From NCBI GenBank assembly GCA_035710515.1, contig DASTDE010000003.1, positions 62,001 to 126,000 of the forward strand: a stretch of DNA of 64,000 bases. The letters are read 5' to 3'. Positions 48,816-56,450 of the stretch are shown here, one piece after another; the first letter of the stretch is position 1, and every line of letters starts with the position of its first letter. The notes under the pieces were generated by a model that made no database searches, was not told the DNA's origin, and saw only the letters and a program-made list of their open reading frames with translations. The stretch is from Candidatus Rubrimentiphilum sp. (GTDB taxonomy: Bacteria > Vulcanimicrobiota > Vulcanimicrobiia > Vulcanimicrobiales > Vulcanimicrobiaceae). The position numbers and the translations under genes are program-made.

Positions 48816-49660
48816 TGTGCGGAAAATACCCCAACCGCGCCGGGCCCGCCGTGCGTCGCAATAACCGGTCCGGCCTCCAAGACCTCGAGCATCTTCGGAC
48901 GCACGCCGCCGAAGGCGCTCTCCAAGCGGGCGCGCACGGATTCGGCCAGCTCGCTGGCGTTCGTGTGCATCACCAGAAAGCGGGCGGCTGAAATATCAGT
49001 GACGTTACGCAACGCCAACTCGATCATCGCTGCTTGCGCGCGTGCAAACGTTCTCACCTGAGCTTCGGCAACTATTTCACCATCTTTTAAAGAGAGCACC
49101 GACACGATCTTCATCAGCGTACCGATCGCGGCTCGCGCCTTTCCGATCCGGCCGGTCCGAACGACGTGCGAGAGATCCGGAAGGCAGGCATACAGCCGCT
49201 GCACGCGTCTCTCGCGCTCGAGCCCCGCCACGATCTCTTCGAGGCTCGCGCCGGCCCGAGCCAGATCGTTCGCCACCCGGGCCTGCATTCCCAAACCGCC
49301 GGCAACGCTCTCCGAGTCGAAGACAACGATGCGCGCCTCCGGAAAATGGGCCGCCGCTGCGGTTGCGGCGTTGATCGTCCCTGACAGCTTCGAACTGATC
49401 ACCACGCAAACGATCTCGCGGCCCGCCGCGGCCAGAGGCGCAAAGGCTTCTTCAAACATGCGCGCGGTCGGCTGCGAAGTTTTGGGCAGCTCGGGCTCGC
49501 CGGCCAGCTTCGCGTAAAATTCGCGCCGGCTAAGATCGACGTAATCGCGATAGCTGCGATCGCCCCAGATCACAAAAAGAGGAACCACCGTAATGCCGAG
49601 TTCGCTTGCACGCCGCGGCTCGATATCCGACGTGCTGTCGGTTACAACGGCAACCGGCAT
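48812..49660 (-). CDS. DegV family fatty-acid-binding protein (FakB-like)
   Basis: The 282-residue DegV protein has VAVVTDSTSDIEPRRASELGITVVPLFVIWGD, TSQPTARMFEEAF, VVISSKLSGTINAATAAAAHFPEARIVVFDSESVAGGLGM and TGRIGKARAAIG. These are the fatty-acid-binding Ser/Thr-Arg and cap features. With FakA and PlsX next to it, it probably presents fatty acid for phosphorylation. It overlaps hemW by four bases and lies eight bases after plsX. Confidence 0.93.
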   Translation of the reverse strand: MPVAVVTDSTSDIEPRRASELGITVVPLFVIWGDRSYRDYVDLSRREFYAKLAGEPELPKTSQPTARMFEEAFAPLAAAGREIVCVVISSKLSGTINAATAAAAHFPEARIVVFDSESVAGGLGMQARVANDLARAGASLEEIVAGLERERRVQRLYACLPDLSHVVRTGRIGKARAAIGTLMKIVSVLSLKDGEIVAEAQVRTFARAQAAMIELALRNVTDISAARFLVMHTNASELAESVRARLESAFGGVRPKMLEVLEAGPVIATHGGPGAVGVFSAQ

Positions 49661-49668
49661 GCGAGGTG

Positions 49669-50682
49669 CTAGACCTCGGTTAGAGTCGGTGAAACGAGCT
49701 CGCTGATCCGGCCGACGACGTCGTTGCGGACTTCGTCCGCCGCCACGCGAATGGCGCCTTTGATCGCATTGCGCGAAGCGCGTCCGTGCGTGACGATGCA
49801 GTTTCCCCGGAGGCCGAGCAACGGCGCACCGCCATACTCTTCGTAATCAAATTTCCGGCGCAGACCGCGCAGCGCGGGTGCAACTAAAGCGGCGCCGATT
49901 TTTGTGACGAAGTTTCCGCCGAGAATTGTCTCACGAATGACCTTGCCCAGATCGCTGATGAGTCCCTCACCCATCTTCAGCACCACGTTGCCCACAAAAC
50001 CGTCTACGACGACCACGTCGGCCGCATTGTGGAAAAGATCCTTGCCCTCGACGTTGCCGATGAAATTGATCGGCGCTTTTTCAAGCAGTTTCGCAGCCTC
50101 GAGCACTTGCGCGTTGCCCTTGCTGCGTTCTTCGCCGATCGAGAGAATCGCCACGCGCGGGTTTGCGATCTGCAGCCCCGCTTTCGCATACGCCGATCCC
50201 ATGATGCCGAATTGTTCGAGCCATTCGGGCCGGCAGTCCACGTTAGCTCCGGAGTCGAGCAAAACCATCGGCCCGTTGAGCGCCGGCCACACCGTTGCAA
50301 TTGCCGGCCGCGCCACGCCGGCGATCGGACGGAGTTTGACCAGCGCGATCCCCAAAAACGCCGCGCTGTTGCCGGCAGAAACCACTGCATCGGCGCGCCC
50401 TTCTTTCACCGCTTCGACCGCGACGCCGAGCGACGTATCCGCGGAGATGCGAAGCGCCTGCGATGCGGGCATGTCCATCGGAATGTTTTGCGGCGCATGC
50501 ACGATGGCAATGTGTGCGCTTGCCGCGCCTCGCAGAAGCGGCCGTATCTGAGCCTCGTCTCCGGCAAGCGTTATGTCGGCGTAGTCCTGCTCCGCGGCCA
50601 ACAGCGCACCGGCCACGATCTCTCCCGGGGCGTGATCGCCGCCCATCGCGTCGACGATGATCCGCGGGCGCGCGTTATTCAT
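49669..50682 (-). CDS. plsX: Phosphate acyltransferase PlsX
   Basis: The 337-residue enzyme makes acyl-phosphate from acyl-ACP (reversible), the donor for PlsY. It starts RPRIIVDAMGGDHAPGEIVAGAL, and has VSAGNSAAFLGIALVKLRPI, VLLDSGANVDCRPEWLEQF, GEERSKGNAQVLEA, NVEGKDLFHNAADVVVVDGFVGNVVLKMGEG and the C-terminal GGAPLLGLRGNCIVTHGRAS. ATG 50682 overlaps the fakA stop by eight bases. Upstream in-frame sequence lies within fakA. Confidence 0.97.
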   Translation of the reverse strand: MNNARPRIIVDAMGGDHAPGEIVAGALLAAEQDYADITLAGDEAQIRPLLRGAASAHIAIVHAPQNIPMDMPASQALRISADTSLGVAVEAVKEGRADAVVSAGNSAAFLGIALVKLRPIAGVARPAIATVWPALNGPMVLLDSGANVDCRPEWLEQFGIMGSAYAKAGLQIANPRVAILSIGEERSKGNAQVLEAAKLLEKAPINFIGNVEGKDLFHNAADVVVVDGFVGNVVLKMGEGLISDLGKVIRETILGGNFVTKIGAALVAPALRGLRRKFDYEEYGGAPLLGLRGNCIVTHGRASRNAIKGAIRVAADEVRNDVVGRISELVSPTLTEV

Positions 50683-52261
50683 CTCGCGAGATCCAGAACT
50701 CGAGGTCGCGCTGACCGCCAAAATAATATTCGACGTCTGCCGCGGGGAAGGAAGCGCTTAACTCCTGCGCCAGCCGCTGCGCGTCGCGCTCCTTTTGCGC
50801 GCCGCCATAATACACGGTGATCAGTCCTCCATCTCGTGCGCCCATTGCCTCGAGCGCGTGCTCTGCCGCATCGGCCAGCGACGTGCCGCCGTATAGGTTC
50901 CCGCCGCTGGCTGCGGCGGGTTTCCCGCGTGCGACGGTCGTTCCACCGAGAGTCGCGTCCTTCCCGGCAAAGAACACTTGCGCGCTGCGCGAATGCGCGG
51001 CCGCGGCAAGGATCTCCGCGACGTCCGCCGGCCGGCCGTTCCCCGACCGGAGCGCAAAAAGGCCCGCGATTCCGGAGATGACATCCGGCGTCGGCACGAT
51101 GTGCACGACGCGCGAGCTCAGCTTGGCAGCTTCTTGAGCTGCCAGCACAACATTCTTGTCGTTCGTAAAAAGGTAGATCGTCGCGGAAATGGCGCTGTTG
51201 ACGGCGAGCAGTAAGTCGCGCACGCTCGGATTTTTCTGCGCCACGACCGGAACTTCTACGCCGAGCTCGCGCACGATTCGAGCAAAGCCGTCGCCGGGAA
51301 CGACCGCTACGATCGAGTACGGCGGCGCAGCCTCGACCACCAAAACGTTGTGCTGCTGTTCCATATTGTCGACTTTCGTGCGCGTCACGGTGCCGCGCGC
51401 GGCGGCGACTTCGGTAACGGCCTGGGGATCGGCGGTGTGCACGTGAACTTTGATCGTCTTCGCAGCACCGGCGACGATCAGTGAATCTCCCAGCGGCTCC
51501 AAGACTTCGCGCAGCTCCGCGAGCGAGCAGCGAGACTCCTCAAGGATGAACTCCGTACAAAACTTTCGCTCGCCCACAATCTGGTGCGGCGTAAAAACCG
51601 CCCCGGATTCCGGCCGGCGCGGAAAATTCGTCGCGTGGTCCTTGCTCCCGGGCACGAAGCGAAGCGCGCCTTCCAAGAAATACACCAGGCCCGCGCCGCC
51701 CGCATCCACAACTCCGGCTTCCTTTAATATGGGCAATTGTTCGGGCGTACGGTCGAGCGCGTCGTTTGCCGCGCGCACCACGCCTTCAAGCAGCCGGTTC
51801 AGATCGGGATCTTCTGCAGACAGCGTGTATGCCGCGCCGGCCGCCGCGCCGGCGACGCTTAGGATCGTGCCTTCGACCGGACGCACGAGCGCCTGACGCG
51901 CAGCGTGAACCGCTTCACGCATCGCCGCAGCCAGCACGACAGCATCGATCCCGGTGTCATGGCGCACGTGGTGCGCGAAGCCTCGAAGCATCTGCGACAT
52001 GATGACGCCGGAGTTGCCGCGCGCTCCCATCAGGCTTCCCTGTGCGGCGGCTTCCGCTACAGCGTGCAGCGGAGCGTTGCGAACTTTCGCCGCATCGATC
52101 GCCGCTTGCCGCAGCGTTAGGAACATGTTGGTCCCGGTATCGCCATCGGGGACTGGGAAGACGTTCAGATCGTTGAGAACCTGCCGGTACTTTCGAACGA
52201 AGAACGCCCCGGCGGCGAGGAATCTTGCATAAGTCCGGCCGTCGAGGGTGGTAACCGCCAT
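50675..52261 (-). CDS. fakA: Fatty acid kinase FakA-like (DAK2 domain)
   Basis: The 528-residue protein has the DAK2 domain ([86 protein letters not shown]), a middle domain ([46 protein letters not shown]), and a C-terminal DegV-binding region. It phosphorylates fatty acids held by FakB (DegV). fakA-plsX-degV is thus a complete fatty-acid incorporation unit, and plsC lies 10 kb further right. Confidence 0.95.
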   Translation of the reverse strand: MAVTTLDGRTYARFLAAGAFFVRKYRQVLNDLNVFPVPDGDTGTNMFLTLRQAAIDAAKVRNAPLHAVAEAAAQGSLMGARGNSGVIMSQMLRGFAHHVRHDTGIDAVVLAAAMREAVHAARQALVRPVEGTILSVAGAAAGAAYTLSAEDPDLNRLLEGVVRAANDALDRTPEQLPILKEAGVVDAGGAGLVYFLEGALRFVPGSKDHATNFPRRPESGAVFTPHQIVGERKFCTEFILEESRCSLAELREVLEPLGDSLIVAGAAKTIKVHVHTADPQAVTEVAAARGTVTRTKVDNMEQQHNVLVVEAAPPYSIVAVVPGDGFARIVRELGVEVPVVAQKNPSVRDLLLAVNSAISATIYLFTNDKNVVLAAQEAAKLSSRVVHIVPTPDVISGIAGLFALRSGNGRPADVAEILAAAAHSRSAQVFFAGKDATLGGTTVARGKPAAASGGNLYGGTSLADAAEHALEAMGARDGGLITVYYGGAQKERDAQRLAQELSASFPAADVEYYFGGQRDLEFWISRDE

Positions 52262-52288
52262 CGGGCGCCGCTTCTCTCTCCGGACCCG

Positions 52289-52324
52289 GTCATCCTGAGC
52301 CCGGTCCTGAGCCTGATGAAGGGG
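52289..52324. repeat. Dispersed repeat between fakA and rpmB
   Basis: GTCATCCTGAGCCCGGTCCTGAGCCTGATGAAGGGG is a copy of the repeat family in the orientation giving TCATCCTGAGC. It fills the space between the divergent fakA and rpmB genes, just before the rpmB promoter. Confidence 0.7.
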
Positions 52325-52333
52325 CGATGGGGA

Positions 52334-52362
52334 TTGTCAATGCGGTGGGGGCATGGTACTAT
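52334..52362 (+). promoter_or_regulatory. rpmB promoter (near-leaderless transcript)
   Basis: TTGTCA (52334-52339), a 17-base spacer, and TACTAT (52357-52362) form a strong promoter. The start of transcription would be about 52369-52370, only three or four bases before the rpmB ATG at 52373. Confidence 0.75.
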
Positions 52363-52372
52363 GCGGAACGTT

Positions 52373-52564
52373 ATGGCAAAGCGCTGTGAAATCTGCGACA
52401 AGGGTCCGATGGCCGGCAACAACGTCAGCCACGCGATGAACAAAACGAGGCGCCGCTGGCTGCCCAACCTGCAGTCGGTCCGCATCAACGATCGAGGGAC
52501 CAACCGCACGGCCCGGGTTTGCACGGCCTGCCTGCGCGCGAAGAAGATTACCCGGAAGGCTTAA
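52373..52564 (+). CDS. rpmB: 50S ribosomal protein L28
   Basis: The 63-residue L28 starts [33 protein letters not shown] and ends [14 protein letters not shown]. It has the CxxC pairs of the zinc-binding form. ATG 52373 is chosen because it opens the conserved AKRCxIC start; upstream in-frame ATGs lie within or before the promoter. No clear ribosome site fits between promoter and ATG. It is a lone plus-strand gene among minus-strand neighbours. Confidence 0.97.
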   Translation: MAKRCEICDKGPMAGNNVSHAMNKTRRRWLPNLQSVRINDRGTNRTARVCTACLRAKKITRKA

Positions 52565-52577
52565 CCCGCAAGGGCGC

Positions 52578-53081
52578 CTAGAACAGCAACTTCGCGTGCG
52601 TAATCTTATGGGTCATCGCCTGGATGTTGCCTTCCATTCCCGTCAGGCTCACGGTCATTCGCCCCAGGCTCGCGTTCGTCGCATGCAGGCTTGCGTTCGT
52701 CTTGCGGACCGACGCGCTCATCTTGTTGAGCAAACCAATCGAGGCGACCGCTTCCGTGTTCGTCAGGTCGAGTTTCGTGTTGGTCGCAAGCACTTTCATG
52801 TTCGTTGAGTGCAGCAATTCGTTCGTCAGCGTCAATTTCAGGCTCACCTGACGCAACGTCGAGTTGGTATGCGACAGCTTTGCGTGCAGCGTCCGCAGCC
52901 CATCGTTGACCGTCACCAGCGAGGCGGACATCTTATTGACAGCCACCGCCATGTCGATGAGGGCCGCGAAGGCGACCAGCACCATAATCAGCGCGACGGT
53001 TATGGCCGCGAGGCGTGCCGGCGCCCCGATCTTCACGCTCGGAAGCGAGGGCACGAATGCTTGCGATGACGCTCGGTTCAT
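52578..53081 (-). CDS. Membrane-anchored Thr-Asn heptad coiled-coil protein
   Basis: The product has 167 residues. One membrane helix (LAAITVALIMVLVAFAALIDMAVAV, about 28-52) is followed by about 115 residues of continuous helix. Thr-Asn pairs recur at seven-residue intervals (LTN-ELLHSTN-MKVLATN-TKLDLTN; KTN-ASLHATN), placing Asn at a coiled-coil core position. No family is recognised. A polar core suggests a fixed oligomer number or reversible assembly. It ends convergently 14 bases after rpmB. Confidence 0.7.
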   Translation of the reverse strand: MNRASSQAFVPSLPSVKIGAPARLAAITVALIMVLVAFAALIDMAVAVNKMSASLVTVNDGLRTLHAKLSHTNSTLRQVSLKLTLTNELLHSTNMKVLATNTKLDLTNTEAVASIGLLNKMSASVRKTNASLHATNASLGRMTVSLTGMEGNIQAMTHKITHAKLLF

Positions 53082-53114
53082 GACACTTGAACCTTGCCCG
53101 AGATCCTGAAGAAT

Positions 53115-54005
53115 CTATGAAAAGTGGTCCCAGCCGGTCGCCGTCAGCGGCTGTTCGCCGCGACCGGTTTTTCGAAAGACTCCGGCCCCTTCACGAAACG
53201 TCCCGAGACGTTCCAGCTCGCGGCCGAAGCGTCTCCGAAACCGCTTCGCTATATAGGTAAAGGCGCGAGCACTTATGGCCGCCAGCAATTCATAGTCTTC
53301 GCCGCCGCCTAACGCATCAGACTCGCCGGCGCCGGCTGCAATAGGGACGCGGTCCACCAGCGCGCCGCATTTCGATCGCGCGCACATTCGCGGCAGATCC
53401 GTGGAAAGGCCGTCGGAGAGATCCATCATGGCGTGAACGCTGCGGCTGGCCGCGAGCCAACGGCCTTCGGCGATGCGCGGCGTTGGAACGGCCGTATAAC
53501 CGGAGACGCGCGCGGCTCCCAGCGGACCCGTCACTGCGATCACATCCGCCGGCCGCGCGCCCGCGCGAGTCTTCAGGTTGGAAGGCCGCACTTCTCCCAC
53601 CATCGTTATCGCGATCGCAATCAGCGGAGCGCGTGAAAGATCGCCTCCCGCGATCGTACAGCCGTACGCGGCGCCCATTTCGGCGATTCCTTGGTAAAGC
53701 GCCAGAGCGTCGGCTTCCGCGGTTTCAACCGGAATGCCGAGTGCGACGGTCGCCAGGATCGGACGCGCGCCCATTGCAGCGATATCGCTTAGATTCACCG
53801 CCATCGCGCGGCGCCCGATCGCAGCAAGGCCGGAGTTCTCGCGCCGGAAGTGCACGTTTTCGATCAGCGCGTCGCTCGTGATAATGCTGCGGTGCGAACG
53901 GGACGGCTGCCACACCGCGGCGTCGTCGCCGATGCCGAGGAAAACCCGATCGTCAGGACGTTCGACGAGGCGCCGGATCGCCTCGACCAGTTCGTCCTCA
54001 GTCAG
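53115..54005 (-). CDS. thiL: Thiamine-monophosphate kinase, apparent CTG start
   Basis: ThiL phosphorylates thiamine monophosphate to the diphosphate. Starting at CTG 54005, which overlaps the rpe stop (CTGA), the frame gives 296 residues beginning TEDELVEAIRRLVERPDDRVFLGIGDDAAVWQPS. The GIGDDAA metal/ATP motif, VHFRRENSGLAAIGRRAMAVNLSDIAAMGARP, AGGDLSRA, MMDLSDGLSTDLPRMC and ALGGGEDYELL are all there. The first conventional start (GTG 53915) would cut off the GIGDDAA motif, so CTG is favoured. Genes for the rest of thiamine synthesis are not in the window. Confidence 0.88.
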   Translation of the reverse strand: MTEDELVEAIRRLVERPDDRVFLGIGDDAAVWQPSRSHRSIITSDALIENVHFRRENSGLAAIGRRAMAVNLSDIAAMGARPILATVALGIPVETAEADALALYQGIAEMGAAYGCTIAGGDLSRAPLIAIAITMVGEVRPSNLKTRAGARPADVIAVTGPLGAARVSGYTAVPTPRIAEGRWLAASRSVHAMMDLSDGLSTDLPRMCARSKCGALVDRVPIAAGAGESDALGGGEDYELLAAISARAFTYIAKRFRRRFGRELERLGTFREGAGVFRKTGRGEQPLTATGWDHFS

Positions 54006-54673
54006 TGAGGTGCGGCTCCGTCAAGGAGCTCGACAAACTGTTTCGTCGTGCGGCCGCAGTCCGGCGTGTCGAAGATCGCCGAACCGGCGACCAGCACGTC
54101 GGCGCCGGCGCCGGCAACGGCTCGCGCATTCTCCAGTGTAATACCGCCGTCAACTTCGATTTCGAATTTTGCGCCGGAGCGCTCGCGCAACTCGCGCGTC
54201 TGCCGAATTTTTTCGAGCGAGTGTGGAATGAAACGCTGACCTCCGAAACCGGGATTAACGCTCATGACGAGCGCCAGGTCGAAATCGCCTGCGAGATCCT
54301 CCAGCATTCCGACCGGCGTCTGGGGACAGATCGAAATGCCGGCTTTCGCGCCCATCGCGCGTACCGATGAGAGCAGCCGCTCGGCGTGCGTGGTCGCTTC
54401 GAGGTGAAACGTGATGATATCGGCGCCCGCTTCGCGGAACTGATCCACGTATCGCTCCGGTTCGACGATCATCAGGTGACAGTCGAAGACCAACTTCGTG
54501 CGTTTTCTCAAGTCCCCGATAATCTTCGGACCCCAGGTGATGTTGGGCACGAAGCGGCCGTCCATAACGTCCAGATGAATGTAGGCGGCGCCGTTGCGCT
54601 CGACTTCGCCGATCTGCTCGGCGATGCGGCCGAAATCGGCCGAGAGAATCGACGGCGCGAGCTTAATGGCCAT
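54002..54673 (-). CDS. rpe: Ribulose-phosphate 3-epimerase
   Basis: The 223-residue TIM-barrel epimerase of the pentose phosphate pathway has LAPSILSADFGRI, HLDVMDGRFVPNITWGP (metal His/Asp), FDCHLMIVEPERYVDQF, SVNPGFGGQRFI and EVDGGITLENARAV. It overlaps the PASTA gene upstream by 11 bases and thiL downstream by four. Erythrose 4-phosphate for aroF comes from the same pathway. Confidence 0.97.
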   Translation of the reverse strand: MAIKLAPSILSADFGRIAEQIGEVERNGAAYIHLDVMDGRFVPNITWGPKIIGDLRKRTKLVFDCHLMIVEPERYVDQFREAGADIITFHLEATTHAERLLSSVRAMGAKAGISICPQTPVGMLEDLAGDFDLALVMSVNPGFGGQRFIPHSLEKIRQTRELRERSGAKFEIEVDGGITLENARAVAGAGADVLVAGSAIFDTPDCGRTTKQFVELLDGAAPH

Positions 54674-55688
54674 ACGTGTTGGGCGGCTCTTGGCCGACCT
54701 TCGTCTCTCCGAGCAGCGTATCGTTCACGAAAAAATACACAGCCGACGTCCCGATCGTGGTTACGTTCAGATCAAACTTTTGGCCGGGCGTCGCGTATCC
54801 GTTGTAGAGATCGTACTGACCCGTCGCATCGCTCACCGAAAAGCGTACGCGCAAGGGCTGGTTCTGACCGGCTTCGGCCTGTGGAACCGCCGCCAAGACG
54901 TGCGTTTGATGAATGATGTAGCCGGATTGATAAGGACCCGCGCTCACGTCCAGCGACACCACGTCGTACGAACCGATTGTCGAACCGGCGCTGGGTTTTT
55001 GCGCTACCACCACGCCGTGCGGCGGCCCACCCGGGCCGAGCGGCGTCCAAACGACTTGTCCCAGTTTGACGTGCGCCGCAGCCGCGGCGCCGCGCGCATC
55101 GTCAATGTTCATGCCGCTGAAGTCCGGCACTTTGATCGAGGTCAATCCGCCTTTGCTGATCAGCAGCGAAACTTGCGACCCGTCAACGACAGCGACGGAC
55201 GGCGCCGGGTATTGCGAGACAACGTGATCTGCCGGAATGTCGTCGCTGCGAATGTACTGCACTTTCGCCAACGTGAGATGTGCCTGCGACAGATCTAAGC
55301 GGGCGTCGCGAAACGACTGATAGCGCAGATCGGGCATCAAGTTGCCTTTCACGCCGTCGCTGACGATCAGCGAAATCTGCCGGCCCGCGCGAACGTGCAT
55401 GCCCGCCTGCGGCTGCTGGTTCATCACCACGCCTTTAGGATATTGACTGCTGGCCGCGTGTCCGGCGACCGACGGCTTGAGACCCATGCGCACGATCGTG
55501 TTGGTCGCGTCGTTGGCGGTCAGCCCGACAAACGACGGCACCAGCACGGTGTTGGGTCCGGGCAGCAGAAACTCTTGGACCGAATGACCGAACCACACAA
55601 GTACGCCGACGAAAGCCGCAAAGACCAGCGGAAATACCCAATCGCGCGGCACGTACCGCTCGATCAGCGGCGGCGCATCCGTACTCAC
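54663..55688 (-). CDS. PASTA-domain membrane protein without kinase
   Basis: The product has 341 residues. One N-terminal membrane helix (WVFPLVFAAFVGVLVWFG, about 16-34) is followed by three PASTA domains (about 47-115, 116-185, 186-255; VPSFVGLTANDATNTIVRMGL; MPDLRYQSFRDARLDLSQAHL; VPDFSGMNIDDARGAAAAAHV) and a C-terminal beta domain. PASTA domains bind peptidoglycan fragments and are usually attached to a Ser/Thr kinase or a penicillin-binding protein. Neither is here. It lies between yebC and rpe with short overlaps at both ends. Confidence 0.88.
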   Translation of the reverse strand: MSTDAPPLIERYVPRDWVFPLVFAAFVGVLVWFGHSVQEFLLPGPNTVLVPSFVGLTANDATNTIVRMGLKPSVAGHAASSQYPKGVVMNQQPQAGMHVRAGRQISLIVSDGVKGNLMPDLRYQSFRDARLDLSQAHLTLAKVQYIRSDDIPADHVVSQYPAPSVAVVDGSQVSLLISKGGLTSIKVPDFSGMNIDDARGAAAAAHVKLGQVVWTPLGPGGPPHGVVVAQKPSAGSTIGSYDVVSLDVSAGPYQSGYIIHQTHVLAAVPQAEAGQNQPLRVRFSVSDATGQYDLYNGYATPGQKFDLNVTTIGTSAVYFFVNDTLLGETKVGQEPPNTYGH

Positions 55689-56431
55689 GTAGCCAGCGCC
55701 TCCAGCGCGGCTTCGCTTACGTCGAGATTTGAAAACACGCGCTGTACGTCTTCGTGCTCCTCGAGCGCTTCGAGAAAGTTGAGCGCATCGGCGAGTTCCT
55801 GATCTCGCAGTGCGGTCTTTTGCTTGGCGCGCATTCCCAGATAGGCGTCGGAAATCTTGACGCCGCCTCTCTGCAGTGCATCGCGCGCTTGCGCGAGTTT
55901 CGAAGGATCTGTATAGATTTCCGTAGGCTCGCCGTATTCCAGGTCGATGACACCGTCAACCAAGGCAGCTTCCGTTAGCGCATCTTCCGATCGCCCTTGC
56001 GGACTCGCCACGATGACGCCGGCCGGATCGAACATCCACGCAACGCTTCCCGTTTCGCCGAGCGTCCCGCCTTGTTTGCTGAAAAGAAACCGCAGTTCGC
56101 CGGCCGTGCGGTTGCGGTTGTCCGTCGCAACGTCCGCCACTACCGCTACGCCGTGCGGGCCATAGCCTTCGTAGCGAATTTCGTGGATGTCTTTTTCGCT
56201 CCCGGCTCCGCTTGCATGCGCGATCGCTCGCTTGATGTTATCTTGCGGCATGTTGTTCTCACGCGCTTTTTCTACCGCCATCTTCAGGCGGTAATTTGCC
56301 TCGGGATCCGGCGAGCCCGATTTGGCGGCTAGGATAATCTCCTTACTGAGTTTGGTAAAGAGCGCGCCGCGCTGCGCGTCGGCCTTGCCCTTGCGCAACT
56401 TGATATTGTGCCACTTGGAATGCCCAGACAT
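55685..56431 (-). CDS. yebC: YebC/PmpR family protein
   Basis: The 248-residue protein starts SGHSKWHNIKLRKGKADAQRGALFTKLSKEI and has NNMPQDNIKRAIAHASG, IRYEGYGPHGVAVVADVATDNRNRTAGELRFLFSKQGGTLGETGSVAWMFDPAG and LNFLEALEEHEDVQRVFSNLD. It is of normal length. The family acts as a transcription regulator or as a translation factor for polyproline stalls. It overlaps the PASTA gene by four bases and lies 20 bases after the GT/PMT fusion. Confidence 0.96.
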   Translation of the reverse strand: MSGHSKWHNIKLRKGKADAQRGALFTKLSKEIILAAKSGSPDPEANYRLKMAVEKARENNMPQDNIKRAIAHASGAGSEKDIHEIRYEGYGPHGVAVVADVATDNRNRTAGELRFLFSKQGGTLGETGSVAWMFDPAGVIVASPQGRSEDALTEAALVDGVIDLEYGEPTEIYTDPSKLAQARDALQRGGVKISDAYLGMRAKQKTALRDQELADALNFLEALEEHEDVQRVFSNLDVSEAALEALAT

Positions 56432-56450
56432 GAGGCTCCGGGGATTCTCC

